Shown: positions 26,326 through 37,076, counted from the first letter of the stretch. The stretch is 64,000 nt of DNA from Agrobacterium vaccinii (GCF_021310995.1 NZ_CP054150.1:2356001-2420000); one strand, 5' to 3'. Notes: generated by a model not told the origin, from the sequence alone. Made by a program: numbers and translations.

Positions 26326-27504
26326 TCAGGCCGCAGCCTTGAAGGTCGCAGCCTTCTGCGTTTCGAATGCCCACTTCAGCCAAGGCATGACGGCCTTCAT
26401 ATCAGCCGTTTCGATGGTCGCACCGGCCCAGATGCGAAGACCTGATGGAGCATCGCGGTAAGCACCGATGTCCAGCGCGACGTTTTCCTTTTCGAGAAGG
26501 GCAACCATGCCCTTGGCGAAATCGGCCTGCGCGGCGGCGTCTAGAGCGGCAACATCCTTGCAGACGATCTTGAGGCAGACGGAGGTGTTGGAACGCGTTT
26601 CGTCAACGACAGCCAGATTGGCGATCCAGTTATGCTCGGCCACGAAGTCGAAGATGACTTTCGCATTGGCATCCGCACGGGCCATGAGGGCGTTCAGACC
26701 ACCGAGGTTCTTCGCCCACAGCAGCGCATCGATATAGTCTTCGACGCACAGCATGGATGGCGTGTTGATGGTTTCGCCGGTGAAGATGCCTTCGATCAGC
26801 TTGCCGCCAGATGTCATGCGGAAAATCTTCGGCAGCGGCCAGGCCGGTACGTAGGTCGTCAGACGCTCGACGGCGCGTGGCGACAGAATGATGACGCCAT
26901 GGCCGCCCTCGCCGCCCAGAACCTTCTGCCAGGAGAAGGTAGTGACGTCGAGCTTGGAGAAGTCCATGTCTTGCGCAAATGCGGCAGAGGTCGCATCGCA
27001 GATGGTCAGACCCTTGCGATCAGCGGGAATAAAATCGGCGTTTGGAACGCGAACACCCGATGTGGTGCCGTTCCAGGTAAAGACCACGTCACGGTCGAAA
27101 TCGATGGTGGAGAGGTCTGGCAGAACGCCGTAGTCGGCTTCTACTCTGCGCACGTCCTTCAGCTTCAGCTGCTTGACGACATCGGTCACCCAACCGGCAC
27201 CGAAGCTTTCCCACGCCACCATTTCGACGCCGCGTTCACCGAGCAGCGACCAGAGCGCCATTTCAACGGCGCCGGTGTCGGATGCAGGAACGATACCGAT
27301 GCGATAATCGGCGGGAACATTCAAAACGTCACGGGTGAGATCGATGGCCTGCTTCAGCTTGGCTTTGCCAACCTTGGCGCGATGCGAACGACCAAGCGGT
27401 GCATCGGCGAGAGCTTCAAGCGACCAACCGGGACGCTTCGAGCAGGGACCAGAAGAAAAATGTGCATTGCCCGGACGTGTGTCCGGCTTAACGATATCTG
27501 TCAT
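26326..27504 (-). CDS. serC: Phosphoserine aminotransferase
   Basis: The 392-residue PLP enzyme converts 3-phosphohydroxypyruvate and glutamate to phosphoserine. It begins with the alphaproteobacterial pattern [20 protein letters not shown] and has the PLP-lysine region [15 protein letters not shown]. The length and lack of a typical enterobacterial N-terminus fit the alpha/methanogen-type subfamily of SerC. It is the first gene of serC-serA and is preceded by a leader with a hairpin (27505-27560). Confidence 0.95.
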   Translation of the reverse strand: MTDIVKPDTRPGNAHFSSGPCSKRPGWSLEALADAPLGRSHRAKVGKAKLKQAIDLTRDVLNVPADYRIGIVPASDTGAVEMALWSLLGERGVEMVAWESFGAGWVTDVVKQLKLKDVRRVEADYGVLPDLSTIDFDRDVVFTWNGTTSGVRVPNADFIPADRKGLTICDATSAAFAQDMDFSKLDVTTFSWQKVLGGEGGHGVIILSPRAVERLTTYVPAWPLPKIFRMTSGGKLIEGIFTGETINTPSMLCVEDYIDALLWAKNLGGLNALMARADANAKVIFDFVAEHNWIANLAVVDETRSNTSVCLKIVCKDVAALDAAAQADFAKGMVALLEKENVALDIGAYRDAPSGLRIWAGATIETADMKAVMPWLKWAFETQKAATFKAAA

Positions 27505-27560
27505 TTGACTACCCTTTCAGATAGGCGCTCCACGTTAGGGTGGAGTGTCCTGACGCCGTT
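27505..27560 (-). promoter_or_regulatory. Candidate serC leader RNA element
   Basis: On the minus strand a stem CTCCAC/GTGGAG with loop CCTAAC (27528-27545) ends about 25 bases before the serC start codon, ahead of the AAAGGG ribosome site. A conserved 'serC leader' in front of alphaproteobacterial serC-serA is known from Rfam; position and hairpin fit, but I cannot test a covariance match. Confidence 0.5.
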
Positions 27561-27646
27561 GCTATGCCTCTCGCCTGTCGCAGTCAAGAAGAATGTGTCG
27601 CTTGCACAAAGAATCCTGGCCGAAACGCGCCATCTATCCCCAAACG

Positions 27647-27678
27647 AAAACCGCCCGCACCCTTTCGGGCACGAGCGG
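27647..27678 (-). terminator. Terminator of the porin gene
   Basis: A 12-base-pair stem (with G-U pairs) and a GAAA loop are followed on the minus strand by TTTT. It lies 26 bases after the porin stop and shields the serC leader from read-through. Confidence 0.85.
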
Positions 27679-27704
27679 CAGAACTTACGGAGGAAGCTTG
27701 AACG

Positions 27705-28508
27705 TTACTTGTAAACGCTCGGCTGCAGAGGAATATCGGCTGGCGGAATGTACTGCGCCGTATCGCAGCCATTGAAGACATAACGGCCACCGACGCGCAC
27801 TTCGTGCGACGTGATACCCTTGTCGCGGCCGCCGGACGTCAGGCCACTTCCGCTTGTGCCGAACATGCTGCCGCTGCCGATCTGGCGGAAACGATAGCCG
27901 ACGTCGGCCTTCAGGTTACAGGTGACATCGATCGACGCACCGGCCATCAAGCCGTACGCGAAGCGCCAGTTACCTTCACCATCGATCTCGCAGTTACCGC
28001 AGCTCGACAGCTTGTCCCACTTCACATAGGCACCACCGATACCAGCGCCGAGATATGGCGTGATGCGACCGTAGGTTCCCAGATCTACATAGGCGTTTGC
28101 CATGAGAGCGTAAGCGCGCATTGCCGAGTCGGCACGATTGAGTTCAGGTGCAACGCCGCTGAATTTGGATTTCGCCATGTAATCGAATGTCAAATCCGTA
28201 CGCAGATGATTGTTGATCTGATAGCCAACACCACCACCCACTACGAAACTGTCTTTCAAAGACCGATCGCCGAAGCTCAAACGCTGAATGGTTGGACCAG
28301 CGAACGCACGGTCAAAATCCGCACCACGCGACCTGTTGAACGAATAACCCACATCACCGCGCAGATACCAACCGCTTGCTTCCTGAACGGACACTTCCGG
28401 TGCCTGATCAACGAATGCTGGCTGCGGCTCTGCCTGATAGACATCTGCTGCAAAAGCGGTTTGGCATGCCATCAATGCGGCGACGACACCGATCAGGCTC
28501 TTTTTCAT
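27705..28508 (-). CDS. Outer membrane beta-barrel protein (Omp25/RopB-like)
   Basis: The 267-residue protein has a signal peptide (KKSLIGVVAALMACQTAFAA), a short Pro/Gln-rich segment, then alternating hydrophobic/aromatic strands characteristic of an 8-stranded barrel. Examples are GWYLRGDVGYSFN, FVVGGGVGYQINNHLRTDLTFDY and TPYLGAGIGGAYV. Two Cys (SSCGNCEIDG) may form a disulphide, and a further Cys lies near the C-terminus. The family is a major outer membrane protein in Rhizobiales that supports envelope integrity. It is monocistronic, with a 449-base upstream region shared with the GGDEF-EAL gene. Confidence 0.85.
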   Translation of the reverse strand: MKKSLIGVVAALMACQTAFAADVYQAEPQPAFVDQAPEVSVQEASGWYLRGDVGYSFNRSRGADFDRAFAGPTIQRLSFGDRSLKDSFVVGGGVGYQINNHLRTDLTFDYMAKSKFSGVAPELNRADSAMRAYALMANAYVDLGTYGRITPYLGAGIGGAYVKWDKLSSCGNCEIDGEGNWRFAYGLMAGASIDVTCNLKADVGYRFRQIGSGSMFGTSGSGLTSGGRDKGITSHEVRVGGRYVFNGCDTAQYIPPADIPLQPSVYK

Positions 28509-28957
28509 TACAAGGCTCCCTAAGCGGTATCGGCGCCAGATGCGGCGAATACCCGTGAATTCATCATTTACGAAGCCTGAAGGAAATTGGTTAAATCCCT
28601 GTTAAATTCGGGAATACATCTGGTTATTTTGCTAACAGACTTGGTTAATACTCTTTTACCGGTTGGAGAGCTCCATCCGGCTTCAAAGAATAAAAATCTC
28701 CATATGCGTGTATTTTCAGCGCGTAACTTCGTATTAGTATGCATAAGCCTATGCGACTGAAATAATATTTTGTTAGCTAATATTATTGTCCTTCTCGCAA
28801 CAGTCATCACCTATTGTAAGTATAAGGCGCCCATTGACTGCGGCGGACCGACGATAGTCAGACATGACGTGCTGATCTCAGAGGGAATTCCTTCCCTACC
28901 GCCTGATGGCCCCATCCGCCGGAGGGCGCGTTCAAAATACTTCAAGGTCATCCTTTC
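28509..28957. other. 449-base divergent intergenic region
   Basis: This AT-rich stretch separates the porin gene from the GGDEF-EAL gene and must hold both promoters. It contains a perfect CtrA-type box at 28591-28605. Small open frames in both directions (28568-28810, 28770-28961) lack convincing ribosome sites and I do not call them. Confidence 0.5.
28591..28605. promoter_or_regulatory. Candidate CtrA binding box
   Basis: TTAA, seven bases, TTAA matches the full consensus of the alphaproteobacterial cell-cycle regulator CtrA. It lies 83 bases upstream of the porin start and about 350 bases upstream of the GGDEF-EAL gene. Confidence 0.45.
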
Positions 28958-30916
28958 TTGAGCACGCCACTGAAATACTTCATTGAGTTGGTGAAGATAC
29001 CGGACAATAATCCGCCGCTGCTGGTCGCGAAATACCGCGCATTTTGCCGGCAGATGCCGATGATGTATTTCATTTTGATATCGAGCACCTGGGCTCTGGC
29101 GGCAACGCATCTGCCCGTTGCGCCGCTGCGGCTGACCGTTGCTGTGCCTACCGCCTTTACCATCATCAGTGTAATCAGGGTCATCTTCTGGTGGAAGTCG
29201 CGAAACGAAATCCCCTCGCCTGATTATGCGTTGTCAGCGCTCAGAAGAACACAGCGCCTGTCGGTCGGTATTTCCGTTTCCTTTACGGCCTGGTCCCTTC
29301 TGCTCTATCCCTATGGCGACGCCTATCAGCAATCTCACATTGCGTTCTATATGGCGATCACAGTCATTTCGTGCATTTTCTGCCTGATGCATGTCCGCTC
29401 CGCGGCGCTTTTCGTCGCGACCATCGTCAATGGCACCTTCATCGTTTTCTTTACAGCCACCGGCCACGCCACCTTCATCGCCATCGCCATCAACATTCTT
29501 CTCGTCAGCTTCGGTATGCTGGCGGTATTGATGGTGAACTACCGCAATTTCGAGCGCATGATCAGCGCTCAGCAGCAGACTCAGGCGCTCAGCAACGAAA
29601 ACCTGCGGCTGGCCAATATCGATAGCCTGACCGAACTTCCGAACCGCCGCGCTTTCTTCAAGCATTTGGCAGAAGCGTTCGAAGCTGCCACCAACGATGG
29701 CAAGCGGCTCGCCATCGGGGTTATCGACCTCGATGGCTTCAAGCCGGTCAACGATCTCTACGGGCATTCCTCAGGCGACCGCCTGCTGGTGGAAGTCAGC
29801 AACCGCCTGACAGATGAATTCTCGTCCAGCAACCTCTTCCTCGCGCGTCTCGGCGGCGACGAGTTCGCCTTCGTCATTTCAGATGTCGCCGATGACTGTG
29901 ATGTGGTTGCCGAGGGGCATCGCATGTGCACTGTGATGCGCTCGCCGTTCCATCTGCCGGATGCTACGATCATGATCTCCGGCTCCATCGGCATCGCCGT
30001 CTTCCCGGATCTGGCATCGACACCGGAGGAACTGTTCGACCGCGCCGATTATGCGCTTTATCACGGCAAACGCCGCAAGCCCGGCAACAGCACCCTCTTC
30101 ACCGCTCGTCACGTCGCCGAGATTCACCGCGATGCGCGCATCGAGCAGACGCTGAAACAGGCCGATCTGGCCAGCGAACTTTCCGTCGTGTTCCAGCCCA
30201 TCGTTGACCTCACTTTGCACGAAACAACGGGTTTTGAAGCACTGGCGCGGTGGAACAGCAAAGTGCTCGGGCAGGTCTCGCCCGCTCAGTTCATTCCCAT
30301 CGCCGAGCGCGCAGGCATCATCGGCAGCCTTACGCGTCCGCTGTTGAAGAAGGCGCTGACCGCCGCCCGCAAATGGCCGAACCGTTTCCGCCTGTCCTTC
30401 AATCTCTCGGCGCAGGATTTGAGCAGCCCGGAAGCGGTGATGAGCATCATCGCCATCATCGAGACAAGCGGCTTCGAAGCATCGCGTCTCGACCTGGAGA
30501 TTACCGAAACGGCTTTCATTCACGATACCCGCCAGGCGCGCCAGTCGGTGGAAATGCTGCGGCAGATCGGCTGTGGCATTTCTCTGGATGATTTCGGCAC
30601 CGGCTATTCCAGCCTGACCTCACTCCACTCCCTGCCGCTGACCAAGATCAAGATCGACCACAGCTTCGTTCACGAGATACAGGACAACGTAGCCAGCGAG
30701 AAAATCGTCCGCTCAGTGCTGACGCTCGGTCGCGAAATGGGTCTGGATGCGATTGTGGAAGGCGTGGAAACTGTCGAAGAAATGGCCGTGATCAGAAATC
30801 TCGGCGCAAAATTCGTTCAGGGTTATCTGATCTCGAAGCCGATGGACGAAAGCGCCATCCCCGGCTTCCTCGCCCAAGAACGCGACGCAAACGCGGTCCT
30901 CGCCCGCTCTGCATAG
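28958..30916 (+). CDS. Membrane GGDEF-EAL protein (c-di-GMP synthesis and breakdown)
   Basis: The 652-residue protein has an N-terminal membrane domain with about five or six segments (residues 30-200). A diguanylate cyclase domain follows with intact RLGGDEFAF (about residue 298), then a phosphodiesterase domain with GFEALARW (about residue 426), the ExTE-like EITETAF and DDFGTGYSS. Both active-site signatures look intact, so it may be bifunctional. The reading frame opens with TTG at 28958, with AAGGT about 10 bases upstream; the peptide that follows (YFIELVKIPDNNPPLLVAKY) looks real, so I keep this start. It stands alone and is convergent with glmM. Confidence 0.88.
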   Translation: MSTPLKYFIELVKIPDNNPPLLVAKYRAFCRQMPMMYFILISSTWALAATHLPVAPLRLTVAVPTAFTIISVIRVIFWWKSRNEIPSPDYALSALRRTQRLSVGISVSFTAWSLLLYPYGDAYQQSHIAFYMAITVISCIFCLMHVRSAALFVATIVNGTFIVFFTATGHATFIAIAINILLVSFGMLAVLMVNYRNFERMISAQQQTQALSNENLRLANIDSLTELPNRRAFFKHLAEAFEAATNDGKRLAIGVIDLDGFKPVNDLYGHSSGDRLLVEVSNRLTDEFSSSNLFLARLGGDEFAFVISDVADDCDVVAEGHRMCTVMRSPFHLPDATIMISGSIGIAVFPDLASTPEELFDRADYALYHGKRRKPGNSTLFTARHVAEIHRDARIEQTLKQADLASELSVVFQPIVDLTLHETTGFEALARWNSKVLGQVSPAQFIPIAERAGIIGSLTRPLLKKALTAARKWPNRFRLSFNLSAQDLSSPEAVMSIIAIIETSGFEASRLDLEITETAFIHDTRQARQSVEMLRQIGCGISLDDFGTGYSSLTSLHSLPLTKIKIDHSFVHEIQDNVASEKIVRSVLTLGREMGLDAIVEGVETVEEMAVIRNLGAKFVQGYLISKPMDESAIPGFLAQERDANAVLARSA

Positions 30917-30963
30917 TGGGTTAAACAAAAAGTGCCAGCGCTGCCGCTGACCCGATCGATTGT

Positions 30964-32316
30964 TTATGCTGCCGATCTTGCGTTGGCGATAACGCCGACC
31001 AGATCGTTAACGATACGCTCGACCTGCGCGCTGTCGTCACCCTCAGCCATGACGCGGATCAGCGGCTCGGTGCCGGATGGGCGAATGACCAGACGGCCAT
31101 TTTTGGCCAAAGCACTTTCCGCATCGGCGATAGCCTGCTTCACCACAGGGTTTTCCAATGGCTTGCCGCCAGTGGTCCGTACATTTTTCAACAGCTGCGG
31201 CACAGGCTCGAACTTGCGGCAGACTTCGCTCACCGTGCGACCGGACCGCTTGACGCGGGCTAGAACCTGAAGTGCAGCCACAAGGCCGTCACCCGTCGTA
31301 CCATAATCCGACAACACGATATGTCCGGACTGCTCGCCACCGACGTTGAAATCATGGTTGCGCATGTGTTCAACCACATAGCGGTCACCTACCTTCGTGC
31401 GCGCCAAGGTCATGCCGTTGTCCGTCATGAAGCGCTCGAGACCCAGATTGGACATGACGGTCGCGACGATGCCGCCGCCACGCAGGATTTTATCCTCGGC
31501 CCAGCTTGCCGCAATCGTCGCCATCAACTGGTCACCATCGACGATCTGTCCCTGCTCATCCACGATAATGACGCGGTCCGCATCGCCATCCAGCGCGATG
31601 CCGATATCGGCGCGCACCTCGTGCACCTTCTTCTGCAGGGTTTCAGGATAGGTCGAGCCGCATTCGAAATTGATGTTTGTACCATTCGGCTCGTTGCCGA
31701 TGGTCACGACCTCCGCACCGAGTTCCCAAAGTGCTGCCGGAGCAACCTTATAGGCTGCGCCATTGGCGCAATCGATGGCGATCCGCAGACCGCTCAGCGT
31801 TACGTCACGCGGGAGCGTGCGCTTGACGAATTCGATGTAGCGATAAATATCGCCATCCACGCGCTTGGCACGACCGATCTCGCTGGGCTTGGCCAGTTGC
31901 GCATAAATGTCCTTGTCCAGCAGGTCCTCGATTTCGAGTTCCAGCTCGTCGGACAGCTTGTAACCGTCGGGGCCGAACAGTTTTATGCCGTTGTCTGCAA
32001 AGGGGTTATGCGACGCCGAAATCATAACACCGATATCTGCACGAAGGGATCGCGTCAGCATGGCAACCGCCGGTGTCGGGATCGGGCCCAGCAAGAACAC
32101 GTCGAGCCCCGCCGCCGTGAAACCTGCGACCAGCGCATTTTCCAGCATATAGCCTGAAAGACGCGTGTCCTTGCCAATCACCACACGGTGGCGATGGTGC
32201 CCGCGCCGGAAAATCGTACCCACCGCAATTCCGACACGCATGGCAAGATCAGGCGTCATGGGGAAGACGTTGGACTGACCGCGAATACCATCGGTTCCGA
32301 AATAGCGACGTGTCAT
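30964..32316 (-). CDS. glmM: Phosphoglucosamine mutase
   Basis: The 450-residue enzyme converts glucosamine-6-phosphate to glucosamine-1-phosphate on the way to UDP-GlcNAc for peptidoglycan and LPS. Seen are the N-terminal [13 protein letters not shown], the phosphoserine loop [16 protein letters not shown], the Mg-binding DGDADR ([13 protein letters not shown]) and the sugar loop GGEQSGH, plus the C-terminal phosphate loop [15 protein letters not shown] 32316 is chosen over the open frame at 32343 because family proteins begin at [10 protein letters not shown]. It lies downstream of ftsH, as in most alphaproteobacteria. Confidence 0.96.
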   Translation of the reverse strand: MTRRYFGTDGIRGQSNVFPMTPDLAMRVGIAVGTIFRRGHHRHRVVIGKDTRLSGYMLENALVAGFTAAGLDVFLLGPIPTPAVAMLTRSLRADIGVMISASHNPFADNGIKLFGPDGYKLSDELELEIEDLLDKDIYAQLAKPSEIGRAKRVDGDIYRYIEFVKRTLPRDVTLSGLRIAIDCANGAAYKVAPAALWELGAEVVTIGNEPNGTNINFECGSTYPETLQKKVHEVRADIGIALDGDADRVIIVDEQGQIVDGDQLMATIAASWAEDKILRGGGIVATVMSNLGLERFMTDNGMTLARTKVGDRYVVEHMRNHDFNVGGEQSGHIVLSDYGTTGDGLVAALQVLARVKRSGRTVSEVCRKFEPVPQLLKNVRTTGGKPLENPVVKQAIADAESALAKNGRLVIRPSGTEPLIRVMAEGDDSAQVERIVNDLVGVIANARSAA

Positions 32317-32479
32317 GTGAACTCCAGATTTGTATCGGGGCAATCAGCACGCATGAAGCGTGACCAGCTTTTCAGGCTAGATGCCATAAAAGCCAGCGGA
32401 CAGCACGTCAATTACCGCGAATATCCAACATATGTTGTTACCACACGCGCTTCTCCCCAACAAAGAGAGGCGCAAAGAA

Positions 32480-32505
32480 AAGGCCGCCCGCGAACGGACG
32501 GCCTT
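32480..32505 (-). terminator. Terminator of ftsH
   Basis: An 11-base-pair stem (AAGGCCGTCCG with CGGGCGGCCTT, one G-U pair) with a TTCG loop on the minus strand is followed by TTTCTTT. It lies 26 bases after the ftsH stop. Confidence 0.8.
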
Positions 32506-32531
32506 GAATAACTTTGATTTTGGACTTCAGA

Positions 32532-34478
32532 TCAGTGCGGCTGCGGCTCCATGCCACCTTCCGACTCACCATCACCCTTGGCTTCGTTCGGACCGTCTTT
32601 CTTCGTTCCAGCCTTCGGCACGGCAGAGCCACGGCTGTTCGGAGAATCGTCGCCCAGATCACGTGGCGGCTTCTCGCCGCGCATCAGACCCTTGATTTCC
32701 TCGCCTGTCAGCGTTTCGTATTCCAGCAGACCTTCCGCGATGGCAACGAAGCCATCGTGGTTTTCGGTCAGAATACGGCGTGCTTCAGTATAGGCTTCGT
32801 CGATCAAACGGCGCACTTCGGTGTCGATGGTCTGCGCTGTGGCCTCAGAAACGTTCTTGGACTGCGAGACGGAGTGACCGAGGAATACTTCCTGCTGGTT
32901 TTCACCGTATGAAACCTGTCCGAGCGCGTCGGAAAAGCCCCACTGCGTGACCATAGCACGGGCAAGCTTGGTGGCCTGCTCGATATCGGATGAGGCGCCC
33001 GAAGTAATGTTTTCCTTGCCGAATGTCAGTTCTTCAGCCACACGACCACCCATCATGATGATGAGACGGGAGACCATCCACTTGTAGCTCATGGAATAGC
33101 GGTCGCCTTCCGGCAACTGCATGACCATGCCAAGCGCACGACCGCGCGGAATGATGGTCGCCTTGTGCAGCGGATCAGCCACGGCAACCTTCAGCGCCGT
33201 AATGGCGTGACCGGCTTCGTGATAGGCCGTCAGTTTCTTTTCGGCTTCGGTCATGGCGGACGAGCGGCGCTCCGCACCCATCATGATCTTGTCCTTGGCG
33301 TCTTCGAATTCGGCCATGGTGACGACGCGTTTGTTACGGCGCGCGGCCATAAGCGCTGCTTCGTTGACGAGGTTGGCCAAGTCGGCACCCGAAAAACCGG
33401 GTGTGCCACGGGCCAGAACCTTGAGATCGACATTCGGTGCCAAAGGCACGTTGCGGGCATGGACCTTCAGAATGCGTTCACGACCGACGATATCTGGGTT
33501 CGGAACGACGACCTGACGGTCGAAACGGCCTGGACGCAGAAGCGCGGGGTCAAGAACGTCAGGACGGTTGGTCGCTGCGATGAGGATGATACCTTCATTT
33601 GCTTCAAAACCATCCATCTCAACCAGCAGCTGGTTCAGCGTCTGTTCGCGCTCATCGTTACCGCCGCCAAGACCGGCACCACGGTGGCGACCGACGGCAT
33701 CAATTTCGTCGATGAAGATGATGCAAGGCGCATTTTTCTTCGCCTGTTCGAACATGTCACGAACGCGGCTTGCGCCAACGCCGACGAACATTTCCACGAA
33801 GTCAGAGCCGGAGATGGTGAAGAACGGCACATTGGCTTCGCCCGCAACGGAGCGTGCCAGAAGCGTCTTACCCGTACCGGGAGGGCCGACCAGCAGAACA
33901 CCGCGCGGAATTTTGCCGCCTAGGCGCTGGAATTTCTGCGGGTCGCGCAGGAATTCAACGATTTCTTCGAGATCCTGCTTGGCTTCATCCACGCCTGCGA
34001 CATCATCGAACGTCACGCGACCATGCGCTTCGGTTAGAAGCTTGGCCTTGGATTTGCCGAAGCCCATCGCACCGCGAGAACCACCCTGCATCTGACGCAT
34101 GAAGAACAGCCAGACACCGAGAATGAGGAACATGGGCAGCAAGGTGCCGAGATAGCTCAGGAAGCCGGACGAACCGTCGCTTTCAGGCCGAGCGACAATG
34201 CTGACATTCTTGCTCTGAAGACGTTCCATCAGCGCATCGTCGATCACAGGCGAGTATGTCTGAAACGCGGTGGCGTTTTCCGTATAGGTGCCCAGTACGC
34301 GATTGCCGGTGACGGTGACTTCACGCACACGCCCGGCGTCCACATCCCGCAGGAACTGCGAATAGGGGATCTCTCGCGAGCTCGACTGCGAAGGCGACGT
34401 CTGGAACATGCTGAACAAGGCGATCAGCAACAGAGCGATCACTGCCCACAGGGCGAAATTTCTAAAATTTGGGTTCAT
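32532..34478 (-). CDS. ftsH: ATP-dependent zinc metalloprotease FtsH
   Basis: The 648-residue inner-membrane protease has two N-terminal membrane segments ([18 protein letters not shown] and [21 protein letters not shown]). The AAA ATPase carries Walker [12 protein letters not shown], Walker [10 protein letters not shown] and the second region of homology. The zinc site is HEAGH (AYHEAGHAI) and the pore-loop [13 protein letters not shown] is present. It degrades misfolded membrane proteins and regulators such as LpxC and RpoH. The Pro/Lys/Gly-rich C-terminal tail is not conserved. It follows tilS with 155 bases between. Confidence 0.97.
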   Translation of the reverse strand: MNPNFRNFALWAVIALLLIALFSMFQTSPSQSSSREIPYSQFLRDVDAGRVREVTVTGNRVLGTYTENATAFQTYSPVIDDALMERLQSKNVSIVARPESDGSSGFLSYLGTLLPMFLILGVWLFFMRQMQGGSRGAMGFGKSKAKLLTEAHGRVTFDDVAGVDEAKQDLEEIVEFLRDPQKFQRLGGKIPRGVLLVGPPGTGKTLLARSVAGEANVPFFTISGSDFVEMFVGVGASRVRDMFEQAKKNAPCIIFIDEIDAVGRHRGAGLGGGNDEREQTLNQLLVEMDGFEANEGIILIAATNRPDVLDPALLRPGRFDRQVVVPNPDIVGRERILKVHARNVPLAPNVDLKVLARGTPGFSGADLANLVNEAALMAARRNKRVVTMAEFEDAKDKIMMGAERRSSAMTEAEKKLTAYHEAGHAITALKVAVADPLHKATIIPRGRALGMVMQLPEGDRYSMSYKWMVSRLIIMMGGRVAEELTFGKENITSGASSDIEQATKLARAMVTQWGFSDALGQVSYGENQQEVFLGHSVSQSKNVSEATAQTIDTEVRRLIDEAYTEARRILTENHDGFVAIAEGLLEYETLTGEEIKGLMRGEKPPRDLGDDSPNSRGSAVPKAGTKKDGPNEAKGDGESEGGMEPQPH

Positions 34479-34633
34479 TGAACTCCCCGAACTCCAACGG
34501 GCAAATGCGCGCCCGCCATTATGTTGTGCCTAACATAAGGACGACAGTTGCCCTTGCCAAGGCAGGTGGAAGCATCAGATGCGATTTGAGGTAAAAACTG
34601 TACGAAAAATCCTTGCGAAAAGCGCAGCTTGCC

Positions 34634-35941
34634 CTAGACCGGAGCCTGCGGATAGGCCGGGCAACCGATAAGAGCAGCAACGGCATTCGCCAATTGAAGG
34701 TCGAAGCGCGGCAAAAACAGATCGTAAGGCGCCATTACCCTGCTCAGCAACACCCCTTCTACAGCCATCGCTTGACCCTTGCTATCAACGATGAACGGCA
34801 TAGTTTCCAGGGCACGGCGGGCAACACCGGCAGGAACGAGGGAGGGGAAACCCGGCTCCTCCCCACTCTGCAACGGACCACGTGCGCGCACGATAACATC
34901 GTCGGCAGTGCCGTTGGTTATCTCGAAGCGTTCGTCCCACACGATTTGTTGACCGGCAGCCACCGGCATTGTCGCGACACCACGGTTTTCCCGGACGAGA
35001 TGAAGCGCATGTTGGCGTCGGTCGAACACCACACGCGCGGCAGTCACCCTGCCGGGCTCACCTGCCGTCGCAAGAGCCATGACCCGATCCATGCTGTCAG
35101 CCGCCATCGCAAATCGCCGCCCGCCGACCACGCTGGCGAGCGCCGAAAGAGCATAGCGAAGCGTCGAGGGTTCCGATTTCAGGCCACCAGCATCAAGAGT
35201 GAACACCGCGCCTGCATGGCAAGACACATGATTTTCAATGAGATGCGCCGCTTCTGCAGAGAGGTCAAAGCGGTTGATTGACTGATCAATCAATATCCCG
35301 GATGCGGTGTTCCGTGCTCGAACGCGCTCATATTTGCTGTCTTCGTTGCTGGGGTCGTCGTACCAGCCTTGCCCAAGGCTCGTCAGAAAATCTCTGATGT
35401 CCTGCCGCGTCGAATTGAGAAACGGTCGCATGATCCAGTGGCGCCGGTCGTAAAGAACGGCATCTGCCATGCCTGCGAGGCCGAGATTATCCGTCCGCCG
35501 ACTGCGGGCGCTGCGCATCGCAATCGTCTCGCGCTGGTCGCCAAGCGTGTGTCCCACGACGATCATGTCGGCACCGATCTCGTCTGCGACCTCGGCAATC
35601 AGCGCATAACGCACAAGCCGGGCGGCGGCGGAAAGGCCGGTGGTGGGTTTGGGATCGTTCCATCGGCGAATATGGCTTGGGATGTCGATGCTGGCACACA
35701 GTGCCGCTACGCCTTTCGCCTCCTCCGCCGCTTCAGGGCGAAGCGCGTGGTCGATAGTGACGGCGTGTAAGGAAATGTCGTTTCTGCCCGCATCCTGCAC
35801 GACTTGCCGCAGCGCAAACAGCAGGCCAGTGGAGTCACTGCCGCCGGAGATGGCAACGAGGATCACGGAGGGTGTTGAAATCTTGTCGATAAATTGCCGT
35901 GCAGCCTCAAGCGGCGCAATCGGGCTTACGGGAAACGGCAT
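34634..35941 (-). CDS. tilS: tRNA(Ile)-lysidine synthetase
   Basis: The 435-residue enzyme attaches lysine to C34 of the AUA-reading Ile tRNA with ATP. The PP-loop is ISGGSDSTGLLFAL (residues 32-45), followed by HAVTIDHALRPEA and IVVGHTLGDQRETIAMR. The C-terminal substrate-binding part is less conserved, as is normal. The tRNA-Met(CAU) in this window is not its substrate. It sits between cpoB and ftsH, the standard order. Confidence 0.93.
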   Translation of the reverse strand: MPFPVSPIAPLEAARQFIDKISTPSVILVAISGGSDSTGLLFALRQVVQDAGRNDISLHAVTIDHALRPEAAEEAKGVAALCASIDIPSHIRRWNDPKPTTGLSAAARLVRYALIAEVADEIGADMIVVGHTLGDQRETIAMRSARSRRTDNLGLAGMADAVLYDRRHWIMRPFLNSTRQDIRDFLTSLGQGWYDDPSNEDSKYERVRARNTASGILIDQSINRFDLSAEAAHLIENHVSCHAGAVFTLDAGGLKSEPSTLRYALSALASVVGGRRFAMAADSMDRVMALATAGEPGRVTAARVVFDRRQHALHLVRENRGVATMPVAAGQQIVWDERFEITNGTADDVIVRARGPLQSGEEPGFPSLVPAGVARRALETMPFIVDSKGQAMAVEGVLLSRVMAPYDLFLPRFDLQLANAVAALIGCPAYPQAPV

Positions 35942-35964
35942 GTCGTCATCACCGCTTCGCCATA

Positions 35965-36972
35965 TTACTGGCAGCTCAGGCGCTTCTGTTCGCTGGTAAC
36001 CTTGCCCAGAACGGTCTTGGAGGCGCTGGGATAGCGCTTCGGCACTTCGCGAAGTGTCGCGCAGGCGGTTTCCTTGTTGTCGAGTGCAGCCAGCGACATG
36101 CCAAGCTTCAACAGCATTTCAGGCGCCTTGGGCGACTTGCTATAGGTCTGGTGCGCATTGAGGAATGTCTTGGCGGAATCCGTGAACTTGCCCTGACTAT
36201 ACTGCGCTTCGCCGAGCCAGAAATTGGCATCCGCAGCCTTGGCACCCTTTGGGTATCCCTGAATATACTGCTCGAAGCCCTTTTCCGCAGCCTTGTAGTC
36301 GCCGGAGAGAACGTGGCTATACGCCGCCTGATAGATATCGTTTTCGCTGGTCAGCGCTGCCGTGTTGACCGGATCGGGGCTGGCGGTGCGTCCCGTTTCC
36401 ACGCCCGGAAGCGCGCCCGAGGAATTGTTGGCATTGGAGTTCAGCGTACCGCCGACGGGCAGACCACGCGAATCCAGCTCGATGGATCCGAGCGTCGTCT
36501 CGCTTGGCGCAGCCGTGCCGCGCGGTCCTGTCGCCGTTGCGCCCGGTGCTGCACCACCCATTGAAGCGCCGCCCTGGGACGGCGTTTCAATGATGGTTGC
36601 GACATCGTCCTGAGGACCAGCCGATGGCATCTCGGCTTCGGCCTTCTTCTTCGGTGCCGGTGCGGCAGACTTGCCACCTTCCAGCTCCTGGAAGCGAAAT
36701 TCGTTGTCTTCCTGGGCCTTGCGGATCGTTTCCTGCATTTGCAGCAACTGGAAACTCATTTCCTCGATACGACCGTTCAGTTGTCGGATTTGCTCTTCAA
36801 GCTGCTGGACACGGTACGTATCGTTCGCCTGAACATTGATCACCGGTGCCTGCTGCGTCTTTACCGTGCTCGAGTTCCCACCCCAGCCCAACAACGGTCC
36901 TGAAACGGCTGTGCCGCTCAGTCCGGTGAAAGCTGCCAGCCCCAGCATTCCCGCCACGACAAGTTTCTTCAT
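35965..36972 (-). CDS. cpoB: Tol-Pal system protein CpoB (YbgF)
   Basis: The 335-residue periplasmic protein has a signal peptide (KKLVVAGMLGLAAFTGLSG). It then has a trimerising coiled coil (VQQLEEQIRQLNGRIEEMS), a long Pro/Gly/Ala-rich linker and a C-terminal set of TPR repeats (YQAAYSHVLSGDYKAAEKGF, GEAQYSQGKFTDSAKTFL). CpoB links outer membrane constriction to peptidoglycan synthesis. ATG 36972 is chosen because the longer frame (37029) does not begin with a signal sequence and AGGAC precedes 36972. It has its own promoter region, as the pal terminator lies upstream. Confidence 0.9.
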   Translation of the reverse strand: MKKLVVAGMLGLAAFTGLSGTAVSGPLLGWGGNSSTVKTQQAPVINVQANDTYRVQQLEEQIRQLNGRIEEMSFQLLQMQETIRKAQEDNEFRFQELEGGKSAAPAPKKKAEAEMPSAGPQDDVATIIETPSQGGASMGGAAPGATATGPRGTAAPSETTLGSIELDSRGLPVGGTLNSNANNSSGALPGVETGRTASPDPVNTAALTSENDIYQAAYSHVLSGDYKAAEKGFEQYIQGYPKGAKAADANFWLGEAQYSQGKFTDSAKTFLNAHQTYSKSPKAPEMLLKLGMSLAALDNKETACATLREVPKRYPSASKTVLGKVTSEQKRLSCQ

Positions 36973-37076
36973 ATTGCGTCCTGTCTGGTTGATTTGCGCC
37001 CCAACGACGCAAAACCGGATTTTTTCCATCTCGCGTAAAAAAGCAACTTAACTTCGGCTAAACTATGAAAAAAACA

